Below are positions 1 through 8,306 of a DNA stretch of 32,700 nucleotides, piece by piece. The stretch spans positions 1-32,700 of the forward strand of contig NZ_OERU01000009.1 of the NCBI RefSeq assembly GCF_900240845.1, given 5' to 3'. The translations under genes were made by a program, and so were the position numbers. Within the stretch, counting starts at the first letter, position 1. The number at the start of each line of letters is the position of its first letter. Source of the DNA: Peptostreptococcus faecalis (GTDB lineage Bacteria; Bacillota; Clostridia; Peptostreptococcales; Peptostreptococcaceae). The notes under the pieces were generated by a model. It was not told the DNA's origin. It ran no database searches and worked only from the letters and a program-made list of their open reading frames with translations.

Positions 1-125
1 AACTGATACTTACTGTAAAGTGTCTTTGTTATTGCTGCTGTTAAAGTTGTCTTACCGTGGTCAACGTGACCGATTGTTCCAATGTTAATATGTGGCTTAC
101 TTCTTTCAAATTTAGACTTTGCCAT
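1..125 (-). CDS. tuf: Elongation factor Tu, N-terminal fragment
   Basis: EF-Tu is the GTPase that carries aminoacyl-tRNA to the ribosome. Only the first 41 codons are inside the window; the rest lies beyond base 1. Translation gives [20 protein letters not shown] followed by VDHGKTT, the EF-Tu start with the G1 P-loop (GHVDHGKT) that binds GTP. The ATG at 125 has a strong Shine-Dalgarno, AGGAGG at about 134-139. The gene follows sigH by about 50 bases on the same strand. That order resembles what I recall for C. difficile, where a tuf copy follows sigH and precedes rpmG, secE and nusG. Identity is certain; whether this is the only tuf copy cannot be seen. Confidence 0.97.
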   Translation of the reverse strand, partial: MAKSKFERSKPHINIGTIGHVDHGKTTLTAAITKTLYSKYQ

Positions 126-166
126 TTTAAAATCCTCCTATTTAATAATTTTTCCCTTTGGGTTGT

Positions 167-195
167 ATTTTACTATTAATCTTCTCTATTTTCAA
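167..195 (-). promoter_or_regulatory. Candidate tuf promoter inside the sigH 3' end
   Basis: On the minus strand there is TTGAAA (195-190), a 17-base spacer, and TAAAAT (172-167), one or two mismatches from the sigma-A consensus. It overlaps the last codons of sigH and lies about 45 bases upstream of the tuf start. An own promoter would let tuf be expressed far above the weak upstream genes. Assigned from consensus only. Confidence 0.5.
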
Positions 196-826
196 GATGC
201 TTCTCCATTTTTCTTTTAATTCTTTGGATTGCATTGTCTACTGATTTCGAATCTTTTTTAAGTTCCTTTGCTATATCTGAATAGCTATGGCCAGATATAT
301 ACAATATTAGTACTTCTTCTTCAAATGGACTAAGTACTTCGTTTATTTTCTTCTCTATGTATTCATAGTTTTCTTTGCCTATTATGAGTTTTTCTGGATC
401 ACTTTCAACATTACTAATTACAGTATCATATAAGGTTCTTTCCGATTCACCCTCAAATACGGGCTTGTTTAAAGATACGTATGAGTTTAGTGGTATATGC
501 TTTTGTCTTGTGGCTGTCTTAATTGCTGTAATAATCTGACGTGTAATACATAAATCAGCAAAACTCCTAAATGAAGATGTTTTTTCATCATTATAATCCC
601 TAATTGCCTTATACAATCCTATCATGCCTTCTTGAATTATATCATCCTTATCTGCACCTATTAAGAAGTATGTTTTAGCCTTTGATTTTACCATGATGCG
701 ATACTTATCAATTATATAGTCGATTGATTCAGTATCTCCTTCTTTAGCCTTTTTTATTATATCGGAGTCCTCATCTCGTCGATTAATAGCTTTTTTTAAA
801 TCTATATCGTTGTTTTTCTCTAGCAT
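176..826 (-). CDS. sigH: RNA polymerase sigma factor SigH (Spo0H family)
   Basis: Sigma-70 family factor of the SigH/Spo0H type, which directs transcription at the transition to stationary phase or sporulation in Firmicutes. The product is 216 residues. Region 2 carries DIIQEGMIGLYKAIRDY (core binding and -10 recognition), and region 4.2 carries a helix-turn-helix, HSYSDIAKELKKDSKSVDNA. The start is the ATG at 826, because GGAGG sits at 832-836 with 5-base spacing; a TTG at 838 in the same frame overlaps this Shine-Dalgarno and is unlikely. It lies downstream of yacP and upstream of tuf, the usual place of sigH in clostridia. Sporulation itself cannot be inferred, since SigH also occurs in non-sporulating relatives. 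Confidence 0.93.
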   Translation of the reverse strand: MLEKNNDIDLKKAINRRDEDSDIIKKAKEGDTESIDYIIDKYRIMVKSKAKTYFLIGADKDDIIQEGMIGLYKAIRDYNDEKTSSFRSFADLCITRQIITAIKTATRQKHIPLNSYVSLNKPVFEGESERTLYDTVISNVESDPEKLIIGKENYEYIEKKINEVLSPFEEEVLILYISGHSYSDIAKELKKDSKSVDNAIQRIKRKMEKHLENRED

Positions 827-872
827 AGACGCCTCCAATTAAAATATATCACCCTATATCTATATATTCACT

Positions 873-1433
873 TTATTTTTTTCTTCTAATGCGTTCTAAC
901 TTTTCAAATATTTCACTATCTATCTTATTTTCTAGCCTGTTCATACTATCGTATCTCTTTGCTTTTGAAGTACTACTTTTTCTAATATTTTCTTTAAACT
1001 TGCTAAAATCATTTACTAGTTCTCTTGCCGAAACTCTTGAAAATCCTTTGCCCAAAACAATCTGCTGCTCAGCATAATCACTAGTTGCAACTGCTACTTC
1101 ATCATATTTAGAAAGAGTAGAGATAAACTTTTCTATATAACTATCTGCAGTTTGATTTTCACGAGTAAATACCACTTCAACATCATGAAAATGCTCAATT
1201 TTTTCATCAAGACCTTTTACATTGTAGGCATCAAATACAACATATGCTTCGTATCCCTTGATGTTAGCATATTCCATTATATGCCCAATCAAAATTTCTC
1301 TAGATGCCTCTAAATCATCTTCTGATATTTTTTTCAACTTAGGCCATGCATTTATTATATTATATCCATCTACTATCAAAATTTTTCTTGGTACAAATCT
1401 ATTTTTCTGCATTTCTTTGTCTGTATACTTCAT
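873..1433 (-). CDS. yacP: NYN-domain RNA-binding nuclease, YacP family
   Basis: YacP/Rae1-type protein with a NYN (PIN-like) nuclease fold; in Bacillus subtilis Rae1 is a ribosome-associated endoribonuclease. Visible motifs are KILIVDGYNIINAWPKL with the first acidic residue, VVFDAYN, ADSYIEKFI and VATSDYAEQ, the spread acidic residues expected of the metal-binding site. The start is set at the ATG at 1433, preceded by GGAGG at 1445-1449; a longer reading to 1463 would place that Shine-Dalgarno inside the gene. The product is 186 residues and its first 35 bases overlap the end of rlmB, implying translational coupling. The C-terminus is lysine- and arginine-rich (ERIRRKK). Family is clear; the exact RNA substrate here is unknown. 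Confidence 0.85.
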   Translation of the reverse strand: MKYTDKEMQKNRFVPRKILIVDGYNIINAWPKLKKISEDDLEASREILIGHIMEYANIKGYEAYVVFDAYNVKGLDEKIEHFHDVEVVFTRENQTADSYIEKFISTLSKYDEVAVATSDYAEQQIVLGKGFSRVSARELVNDFSKFKENIRKSSTSKAKRYDSMNRLENKIDSEIFEKLERIRRKK

Positions 1434-2133
1434 ATAAAAGTATACCTCCTGCAACAGATGCATTTAAAGATGTAACATTCCCTGCCATAGGCATCTTCAC
1501 TGTAAAATCACAATTTTCTTTTACAAGTCTAGAAATACCTTCACCTTCACTACCTATTACCAATGCAAGCGGTCCTGTTAAATTCTGTTTATGAAAAACT
1601 TCTCCATCCATATCAACTGCTGCTATCCACAGTCCATTTTCTTTTAGTTTTTTGATAGTATTTACAATATTCGTAACCTTACATACAGGTACATATTCTA
1701 CAGCTCCAGCAGAAGCCTTTGCTACAATAGGAGTGATATGAACACTTCTTCTCTTTGGAATAATTACACCATGTGCTCCAACAGCGTCTACAGTCCTTAT
1801 AATAGACCCTAGATTATGTGGATCGGTAATCCCGTCTAGAATTATAAAAAAAGGATCTTCATTTTTCTCTCTTGCTATTTCTAATATATCCTCTATTTCA
1901 TAATAATTATATTCACTTATTATGGCCATTACTCCTTGGTGTGCATGGCTTTCTGACATTTCATCAAGTTTGTGTCTGTCAACATATTGAACAATCACAT
2001 TTTGATCTTTTGCCATTGCTATTATTTTTTTTACAGAGCCTTCTTTTGATGATTTATTTATTATTAATTTTTCTATTTTTCTATTGTTTTTCAATGCTTC
2101 TATTACAGGGTTTCTACCTTCAATTATTGCCAA
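1399..2133 (-). CDS. rlmB: 23S rRNA 2'-O-methyltransferase RlmB (SpoU family)
   Basis: TrmH/SpoU-type SAM-dependent methyltransferase; RlmB methylates G2251 (E. coli numbering) in the peptidyl-transferase loop of 23S rRNA. A short N-terminal substrate-binding domain is followed by the SPOUT knot. SpoU motif 1 is LDGITDPHNLGSIIRTVDAV, motif 2 is VIGSEGEGISRLV, and motif 3 is MPMAGNVTSLNASVAGGILL. I place the start at the TTG at 2133, with AAGGTGG at 2142-2148 and 8-base spacing. The GTG codons at 2145 and 2142 are in frame but lie within that Shine-Dalgarno; if the 2145 codon is used the product is 248 rather than 244 residues. It follows mrnC almost directly and overlaps yacP. Confidence 0.93.
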   Translation of the reverse strand: MAIIEGRNPVIEALKNNRKIEKLIINKSSKEGSVKKIIAMAKDQNVIVQYVDRHKLDEMSESHAHQGVMAIISEYNYYEIEDILEIAREKNEDPFFIILDGITDPHNLGSIIRTVDAVGAHGVIIPKRRSVHITPIVAKASAGAVEYVPVCKVTNIVNTIKKLKENGLWIAAVDMDGEVFHKQNLTGPLALVIGSEGEGISRLVKENCDFTVKMPMAGNVTSLNASVAGGILLYEVYRQRNAEK

Positions 2134-2146
2134 AGAGTTCACCACC

Positions 2147-2602
2147 TTATTTATTATTTTCTATAACATCTATGCTTTTTTTTATTATATACTCTAGTCT
2201 ATTTATATCTTCTTTCAAATACAAATATCCAATTAACGCTTCAAACCCAGTAGAATGTCTATAATCAATTATACTTGCATTCTTTGAACCCGTGTTTTTT
2301 TTGTGATTTCGCCCTCTTTTGAATATATTTTCTTCTTCTTCTGTCAATATTGGTTCGATCCCCTTTATTGCTTTAGATTGAGATGATGCACTCACATATT
2401 TTATAGCACTTCTATGAAGATCATTTATTTTTAAAAAAATGCTGTTTTTTATTAAATATTCCCTTATATATGATTCGTATATAGCATCTCCTAAATAAGC
2501 AAGTGAGAGTGGCGACATTCTCGCCAACTCTCTCGTATCAATATGCTTACCGTTTATTATATTTTTTTCTAAAATATTATTTTCGATTATATTTTCTTCC
2601 AT
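2147..2602 (-). CDS. mrnC: Mini-ribonuclease III
   Basis: Mini-III is an RNase III catalytic domain without the double-stranded RNA-binding domain; it matures the ends of 23S rRNA. The product of 151 residues includes the signature LAYLGDAIYESYIREYLI with the catalytic acidic residues, and a C-terminal STGFEALIGYLYL segment matching the second acidic motif of the RNase III fold. The first 20 residues are an Asn/Ile/Glu-rich extension. Its first 16 bases overlap the 3' end of cysS in another frame, and its Shine-Dalgarno (AAGGGG) lies inside cysS, so the two are translationally coupled. The cysS-mrnC-rlmB order is conserved in Firmicutes, including Bacillus. Confidence 0.92.
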   Translation of the reverse strand: MEENIIENNILEKNIINGKHIDTRELARMSPLSLAYLGDAIYESYIREYLIKNSIFLKINDLHRSAIKYVSASSQSKAIKGIEPILTEEEENIFKRGRNHKKNTGSKNASIIDYRHSTGFEALIGYLYLKEDINRLEYIIKKSIDVIENNK

Positions 2603-3990
2603 TTTACCCCTTGTCTAGTATCTTCTATAGAAATTCCCATTTCAGTCAGCTCTTCTCTTATCTGGTCTGCCAATTCAAAATTTTTATCTTTCTTTGCTTG
2701 AGCTCTTTTTTCAATAAGTTCTTCTACTTTTTTAGTAAGTTCGTCATCTATATCATCTGATTTTGCAGCAATATTTAATACTCCTGTCAATTCATAGAAC
2801 ATATCCAATGCTTTCTTTACAAATTCATATGAAGAGCTGTCAGAGATGTTAGAATTCATAAATTTAGCTAATTCAAATATAGCACTAATAGCATCCGCTG
2901 TATTTAAATCATCATCCATTGCTTCTATAAATTGTTTTTTATAATCATCTATAGATGGTGCAATTTTCTTTTCTTCGTCCGACATGTTTCCTTCTTTAAG
3001 ATTAGATAAAATAAATTCAGCATTATCTCTAGCATTTGTCAGTCTTTCTAGTCCAGATTTAGACTGTTCTAGAACTGTATCACTGAAATTCACTGGATTT
3101 CTATAATGAGTAGACAATAAGAAGAATCTAACTAGCCCTAAATCATAAACTTTAGATATATCTCTAACTGTAAAGAAATTACCAAGAGATTTACTCATTT
3201 TTTCTCCATCAACATTTATATATCCATTATGCATCCAATACCTTGCAAATTCATGTCCACTATTACACTCACTTTGTGCGATTTCATTTTCATGGTGTGG
3301 GAATTGTAAGTCTTGCCCACCTGCATGAATATCTATTGTTTCGCCAAGATATCTTTTAGACATTACTGAACACTCTATATGCCAACCAGGTCTTCCTTCA
3401 CCCCAAGGGCTACTCCAACCAGGTTCTCCTTCTTTTCTAGCTTTCCATAGAACAAAATCTAGAGCATCTTCTTTTCTTTCATCTACTTCTATTCTTGCTC
3501 CTAATTCCAATTCTTCTATATTTTGATGTGACAGCTTACCATATTCTTTAAACAATCTAGTCTTAAAAAATACATCTCCATCTGATTCATAAGCATATCC
3601 TTTATCTATCAGAGATTGTATAAATTCTATAATTTGGTTTATATTATCAGTTACTTGTGGATGAACTGTCGCTCTTTTTATCCCAAGACCGTCACAATCA
3701 GTAAAGTATTCTTTTATATATTTTTCAGATACCTCTTCAGGAGAAATACCTTCTTCGGAACTTCTTTTTATTATTTTATCATCTACATCTGTGAAGTTCT
3801 GAATATAAGTAACATCATATCCTCTATATTCAAAATATCTTCTTAAAGTATCAAATACTGTAAATGGTCTAGCATTTCCTAAGTGTATAAAGTTATATAC
3901 AGTAGGCCCACAAACGTACATTTTTACTTTTCCAGGTTGTAGAGGTATAAATTCCTCTTTCTTTCTTGTCATAGTATTATATATCTTCAT
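2587..3990 (-). CDS. cysS: Cysteinyl-tRNA synthetase
   Basis: Class I aminoacyl-tRNA synthetase that charges tRNA-Cys. At 467 residues it is of normal length. Zinc-site Cys27 lies in [19 protein letters not shown], with HLGN as the HIGH signature, and further zinc-site segments are CSVM and the HHENE box. The KMSKS loop is seen as [10 protein letters not shown], followed by the DALR anticodon-binding region and the C-terminal domain. The start is the ATG at 3990 with GGGGG upstream. It lies 48 bases downstream of luxS on the same strand with no visible terminator. I see no T-box leader in that gap, although T-boxes often control cysS in Firmicutes, so its transcription probably comes from upstream. 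Confidence 0.97.
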   Translation of the reverse strand: MKIYNTMTRKKEEFIPLQPGKVKMYVCGPTVYNFIHLGNARPFTVFDTLRRYFEYRGYDVTYIQNFTDVDDKIIKRSSEEGISPEEVSEKYIKEYFTDCDGLGIKRATVHPQVTDNINQIIEFIQSLIDKGYAYESDGDVFFKTRLFKEYGKLSHQNIEELELGARIEVDERKEDALDFVLWKARKEGEPGWSSPWGEGRPGWHIECSVMSKRYLGETIDIHAGGQDLQFPHHENEIAQSECNSGHEFARYWMHNGYINVDGEKMSKSLGNFFTVRDISKVYDLGLVRFFLLSTHYRNPVNFSDTVLEQSKSGLERLTNARDNAEFILSNLKEGNMSDEEKKIAPSIDDYKKQFIEAMDDDLNTADAISAIFELAKFMNSNISDSSSYEFVKKALDMFYELTGVLNIAAKSDDIDDELTKKVEELIEKRAQAKKDKNFELADQIREELTEMGISIEDTRQGVKWKKI

Positions 3991-4038
3991 TAAAATACCC
4001 CCAGTTTTGTTTTAATTTGTATATGTAATATCAAATAT

Positions 4039-4500
4039 TTACTTGTCACCGTATACGTTTAGTGAGAATCCTTTTTCTAAAGCTTCTTTTGAATACTTTT
4101 TAGCTCCTTCTAGAGATAAATCCTTATAGTTTCCACACTCTTTTTCAGTTGCTGCAGGTATTTCATCTGTATCTAAAACCATTCTTAAGGCCTTTTCCAA
4201 TCCGTCTTTTACATATGAAGGATCTACATCGCCCCACATAATTAAATAGTATCCTGTTCTGCATCCCATAGGTGATAAATCTATTACATTATCCATAGTA
4301 TCTCTCAAATACGTAGCAAGTAAATGCTCTAATCCGTGTATAGCATCTGTTTCAAAGAAATCTTGATTTGGCTGTAAAAAACGCAAATCAAACTTGGTTA
4401 CTTTATCTCCTTTTAAGCCATCTAACACACAGCATTTTCTTACATATGGTGCCTTTACCTTTGTGTGATCCAAAACAAAACTTTCAACCTTAACTTCCAT
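4039..4500 (-). CDS. luxS: S-ribosylhomocysteine lyase LuxS
   Basis: LuxS cleaves S-ribosylhomocysteine to homocysteine and DPD, the precursor of autoinducer-2, so it serves both the activated methyl cycle and AI-2 signalling. The 153-residue product has the full signature: the N-terminal VLDHTKVKAPYVR, the zinc motif HGLEH, the catalytic-cysteine segment MGCRTGYYL, and ECGNYKDLSL with the third zinc ligand. The start is the ATG at 4500, with AGGAAAGAAGG upstream. The gene begins only 17 bases after the stop of the surface protease, with no terminator between, and is followed by cysS. The partner nucleosidase Pfs is not in the window. Confidence 0.97.
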   Translation of the reverse strand: MEVKVESFVLDHTKVKAPYVRKCCVLDGLKGDKVTKFDLRFLQPNQDFFETDAIHGLEHLLATYLRDTMDNVIDLSPMGCRTGYYLIMWGDVDPSYVKDGLEKALRMVLDTDEIPAATEKECGNYKDLSLEGAKKYSKEALEKGFSLNVYGDK

Positions 4501-4517
4501 TTATATTTCCTTCTTTC

Positions 4518-6947
4518 CTAGTTTTTCGAATTCATTATTAAAAGTTCAGTAGTTGCCATACTATTATTTCCTCCACCTACTTGAACTATATTTTTTACTT
4601 TCTTTCTTTGCATAACATTTTTCTGTTCTTCTGAAAGTCTTCCATGAGCTAGTAATATCGGTGATTTCACATTAGCAGCATGAGCTCCTATCGCCAAACC
4701 ATCTATTAAATCATTTTGATTTTTATATCCATCTTTTGCAACAAATACATTGTCTAGATCACTTTGAGTATAGAATCTTTCTATTATTTTTGCATTTGTA
4801 TCATTTCTATCTTGTCCACTTACTCTAGTCATGTTTTTCAATCCTGACTCAGCAGACTTTGGAACAGAACTTTCTCCACCTATTATGTAGGAAGACAATA
4901 TCTTATCAGAATCTTTTAGACTTTGAGGCATATTATATTCTCCATTAGTGTTTGAAAGTATTATTGGAATAGTTTTTTCACCTGCTACTGGTGAAAAACT
5001 GATAGCATCGGCTAAACCTTTCTTACCGTTTACAACGGCTACAGAAGTTACATCGCCTTCATTTTTTAATATTTCATCAGCTATTTTTTCACTTGTTTCA
5101 AATCTATCTTCACCATAAATTCTATTTACACTTTTTCCACTATTTGATAGATAATCCACGACTTCTTTAGATACTGAATTTTCTCCACCAATTATTGTGA
5201 TATTCTTTGCTCCTAATCTTTCAATTTCTTTTAAAGTATTTTCACTGACTTTATCTTTACCTGTAAGTAAGATTGGAGCAGATTTTAACTTTGCAAGAGG
5301 AGTTGATGTCAAAGCATCCGCTATAGCATTTCCATTTACTAAAAATACAGTATCTGCATTTTTCCAGCCATGTTCAGAAACTTTGTTTGAAGTTTCATAT
5401 CTATCGTTACCTGCTAATACAATTCCGCCTTCATATGCCTTTGTAATTCCCTTTATAACTACATTTGCAGGTGCCAAGTTCGACTTAGTATTTAAATCGA
5501 TTAAATTTCCTTTTTCTAAGATATATGTTTCTCCTAAATTTGCCTTAGATACAAACATATTATATCCACTTATATTCATCTCCATACCTATAGATGCCTT
5601 TTTGCCTGTCTTTCTTCCATCCACTCTCACAGCTATAGCTCCCTTACCTGTTGGAAGTGGAAAGTCGCTTATATCTTCTGTTATGTATCCTGAAAACGGA
5701 ACTTTACCTGATTTTAAGAATATTTTATTATTATAATCTGGTTTTCCATCTAATTCTGGTATAAAGTACATTTCATAATCAGCACCTATACTATCTGTTG
5801 CAAACATAATTCCTTCAAGTGCTTCATGCTTCCCAAAGTTAAACATATTTGCAGTAGTCAATGCATCATTGCTCTTTAATGAAGAAGACATTGAGTACTC
5901 ATGTTGATACATTTTTTGACCTTTATCTTCTTGTACACCAGCAATAGAGTAATTATCTGTATAAGAAAGAATTGTCTTATCTTCATAAGATAGCCAAAAA
6001 TATCCATTTTCACTGTTATAATTTCCCCAGCTATTTTTTACTAGCCAAGCTCCATTATTAGATGGTTGATTGTTGCTATTAAAATTTTCTTTAGAATAAT
6101 CATCGTCCCATCCAACAATAGCTATTGCATGTGTTTGTCCTTTATTTTCTCCACAATAAAATGCCGTTTTGTCAGCATTCATATAGTAAGAAGAGTCATA
6201 ATAACCAGACGTCACTGCACCATAATTAATTATTGCATTTTTTACAGAATCTCTATCTGTAGCCACATTTACTACATTTGTTACTTGGTACTTAATCTTA
6301 GGTGCTGAATCATAATTTTCTGGTTTCTTTGCACCATCTTTTTCAGATATATTACCATTGTATGGAATATCACTAGAATTTTTTGGACCCATCCAAGAAG
6401 TAAAATATCCAACTGAAGTTTCATTTGTAGAGCCTTCATTATCCCCTACATTCCAATTATATAAACTTCCCTTTGCCCACCATCTCATATGTTCTTCAGA
6501 CAAAGAAAAGTCACCCTTACCTTTAACTTTCAAAAATGTTTCTAATGCTGCATTTCCTGCAAAAGCCCAGCATATACCAAGCTTTTCTTGATCCTTTATA
6601 GGAGTTGTATGCCCAAGTGTTCTGGGATCGTATTTACTATCCAATGCACCACTTCTCTTAGCTGGCCCATTCAGATTTGTTCCTTCAAACCTAAACATAG
6701 ATCTTTCTAATTCAACATCTCCACCTGTTACATTTTCTGTTTCTGCACTATTTTCTATCGATCGCACATTTTCTATTTTTTCAATCTGAACATTTTCTCC
6801 AGACTCTCCATAGCTATATACTTCATTTTCAGATCTTTCATATGCAGATGAATAAAAAGGTGATAGCCCAGTAGATAATAGTACTGATACCAACACTGTA
6901 CAAATAGCTTTATTTACCTGTATTTTCTTATTTCTCTTATAAACCAT
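4518..6947 (-). CDS. Cwp84-like surface cysteine protease with CWB2 repeats
   Basis: Secreted papain-family (C1A) protease anchored to the wall by CWB2 modules. An N-terminal signal peptide is seen (KRNKK, then a hydrophobic stretch at about 13-31), then a propeptide region to about 100. In the catalytic domain the oxyanion Gln is Q120 and the nucleophile Cys126 (GICWAFAG); His273 is in THAIAIVGW and Asn305 in LVKNSWGNY. A beta-rich middle region at about 345-495 occupies the place of the lectin-like domain of Cwp84. Three CWB2 repeats follow from about 508 to 805, each with an RY or RF/N motif, a hydrophobic PILLT-type strand and an IIGG or VGGG motif. Its 809 residues compare with about 803 for C. 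difficile Cwp84, which matures the S-layer precursor SlpA. The start is the ATG at 6947 with AAAGGAG upstream. Substrate here is unknown. Confidence 0.9.
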   Translation of the reverse strand: MVYKRNKKIQVNKAICTVLVSVLLSTGLSPFYSSAYERSENEVYSYGESGENVQIEKIENVRSIENSAETENVTGGDVELERSMFRFEGTNLNGPAKRSGALDSKYDPRTLGHTTPIKDQEKLGICWAFAGNAALETFLKVKGKGDFSLSEEHMRWWAKGSLYNWNVGDNEGSTNETSVGYFTSWMGPKNSSDIPYNGNISEKDGAKKPENYDSAPKIKYQVTNVVNVATDRDSVKNAIINYGAVTSGYYDSSYYMNADKTAFYCGENKGQTHAIAIVGWDDDYSKENFNSNNQPSNNGAWLVKNSWGNYNSENGYFWLSYEDKTILSYTDNYSIAGVQEDKGQKMYQHEYSMSSSLKSNDALTTANMFNFGKHEALEGIMFATDSIGADYEMYFIPELDGKPDYNNKIFLKSGKVPFSGYITEDISDFPLPTGKGAIAVRVDGRKTGKKASIGMEMNISGYNMFVSKANLGETYILEKGNLIDLNTKSNLAPANVVIKGITKAYEGGIVLAGNDRYETSNKVSEHGWKNADTVFLVNGNAIADALTSTPLAKLKSAPILLTGKDKVSENTLKEIERLGAKNITIIGGENSVSKEVVDYLSNSGKSVNRIYGEDRFETSEKIADEILKNEGDVTSVAVVNGKKGLADAISFSPVAGEKTIPIILSNTNGEYNMPQSLKDSDKILSSYIIGGESSVPKSAESGLKNMTRVSGQDRNDTNAKIIERFYTQSDLDNVFVAKDGYKNQNDLIDGLAIGAHAANVKSPILLAHGRLSEEQKNVMQRKKVKNIVQVGGGNNSMATTELLIMNSKN

Positions 6948-7430
6948 AAAATACTCCTTTTAAAACCAACAAAAAGAAAGTCCCTTGTTATAAATCTCAT
7001 TTATTTGGCAACCTTGCACAACTCAAAAGTACAAGAATCTTCCTTTATTAAATATAAATTCTTCTTCCTTCTAAAATATAAATTAAATCCAATTAAGTAT
7101 AGATTAAATCTAAAAATTTTATCTGAAAAACCATTATTACATTTTTTCCTATATTCGACCTTTATTTGTTATATCAATCGCTTTTTTTATATTTCTTTTC
7201 AAATATAATCACATATCTAAAAATAAGCAAACTTTCATGACTACATAATACCATGAAATGAAGATACATTCAACTTTAGCATCAAGTTCAAAACTTGATA
7301 TATCGCTATTTTATACCCATTTTTTTTGATTATAGTATCAACAATTTTAATATTTAAAAAAATAAGTTCAGTTTTTATAGTTATGATTCTATTTTTACAT
7401 AATGTAATTTTTACAAAATATATAATTCTA
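6948..7430. other. AT-rich leader and spacer upstream of the protease gene
   Basis: No gene is supported here; the short plus-strand frame at 7005-7208 has no credible product. The stretch is very AT-rich and holds a candidate promoter at 7245-7273 that would give an mRNA leader of roughly 290 bases before the protease. Small dyads occur: TTTCATG/CATGAAA at 7233-7258, and ATCAAGT/ACTTGAT at 7281-7299. I compared the leader by eye with cyclic-di-GMP, lysine and SAM riboswitch cores and recognised none. Confidence 0.5.
7245..7273 (-). promoter_or_regulatory. Candidate promoter of the protease-luxS run
   Basis: Minus-strand TTGAAT (7273-7268), a 17-base spacer and TATTAT (7250-7245). It is the best sigma-A-like pair I found upstream of the protease, and the -10 region overlaps a short dyad (TTTCATG/CATGAAA). 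The surrounding DNA is so AT-rich that chance matches are likely. Confidence 0.35.
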
Positions 7431-7466
7431 AAAAAGGCTTATCAAAATATTAAGTTTTGATAAGCC
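7431..7466 (-). terminator. Terminator of the znu operon
   Basis: Perfect 12-base stem GGCTTATCAAAA / TTTTGATAAGCC with a 7-base loop (7436-7466), followed on the minus strand by a run of T (7435-7431). It lies about 60 bases after the znuB stop and separates the zinc operon from the protease gene. Confidence 0.85.
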
Positions 7467-7523
7467 CTTCTGTGTATAATAATTACTCTTTTTATTGAGA
7501 AAAACATAATTTTTTAATTAAAT

Positions 7524-8306
7524 TTATTTTTTAAAAACTAAAAGCAATGACAATACTATTACACCTGTCAATACTATTGCTCCACCTGGTTTAAGACCTA
7601 GATAAAATGATGCGCTAAGACCTACTAACACAAAAAATAAAGCAAATAAAATAGCCAAAATAATAGTCTGCTTGTAGCTTGATGAAAATCTCATCGCACA
7701 AGCTACAGGAATTACCATCATAGATGAAATTATCAATATACCAACAGCTCTAGATGCAATTGATACCGTCAGTGCAGTAAGTATTGTAAATATAAAATTC
7801 ACCGATTTTACAGGAACCCCTGCTAGCCAAGCACCTTGCTCGTCAAATGACACATGCATAAGTTCTTTATATAGTAAAATAAATGCACATAAAACTAAAA
7901 CCGATAATCCTATCACTAAATACATTTCAAAATCTGTAATCGCAACTATACTACCAAATAAAAAGCTACCAAATCCCATTGAACTATCAGCAAAACTAGA
8001 TAGTACACCAGCCAGACCAACACCGGCTGACATAGTTATAGCAATAGATATCTCTGAATACTTAGGTATTTTCTTTCGTATAAATTCTATTCCAAATCCC
8101 GCAAGTACTGTCGCTATAATTGCACCCACAATTGGATTTATTCCTATCATCAAACCTCCTGCTACACCAGCCAAAGATGTATGTGAAAGAGCATCTCCTA
8201 CCATAGAAAGTCTTTTTAAAACTATTATTACTCCTATACAAGGCATTATAACTGCTAGTAGCATACCTACTATAAACGCCTTTTGCATAAATGCAAATTC
8301 TAACAT
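7524..8306 (-). CDS. znuB: Zinc ABC transporter permease ZnuB
   Basis: Membrane subunit of an ABC-3 family metal importer, which forms the channel through which zinc crosses. The 260-residue product is almost wholly hydrophobic with seven to nine predicted helices. It contains the family segment LKRLSMVGDALSHTSLAGVA, where the permease contacts the ATPase. The start is the ATG at 8306 with GAGGAGGGG just upstream; it overlaps the znuC stop by 7 bases, implying coupled translation. Downstream is a strong terminator. Family members also carry manganese or iron; zinc is favoured by the His-rich binding protein and the Fur-type regulator next door. Confidence 0.9.
   Translation of the reverse strand: MLEFAFMQKAFIVGMLLAVIMPCIGVIIVLKRLSMVGDALSHTSLAGVAGGLMIGINPIVGAIIATVLAGFGIEFIRKKIPKYSEISIAITMSAGVGLAGVLSSFADSSMGFGSFLFGSIVAITDFEMYLVIGLSVLVLCAFILLYKELMHVSFDEQGAWLAGVPVKSVNFIFTILTALTVSIASRAVGILIISSMMVIPVACAMRFSSSYKQTIILAILFALFFVLVGLSASFYLGLKPGGAIVLTGVIVLSLLLVFKK

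Noticed and set aside
3991-4038. T-box leader for cysS
   Set aside because: The gap after luxS is only 48 bases and lacks the T-box core and specifier stem.
5197-5736. 179-residue open frame on the plus strand
   Set aside because: Lies wholly opposite the Cwp84-like protease; no start signal or recognisable domain, and composition mirrors the antisense of CWB2 repeats.
7005-7208. 67-residue open frame in the protease leader region
   Set aside because: No Shine-Dalgarno, composition is AT-driven Phe/Lys/Tyr, no domain; probably chance.
6948-7240. Cyclic-di-GMP riboswitch in the protease leader
   Set aside because: No match to conserved GEMM core bases on reading the minus strand.
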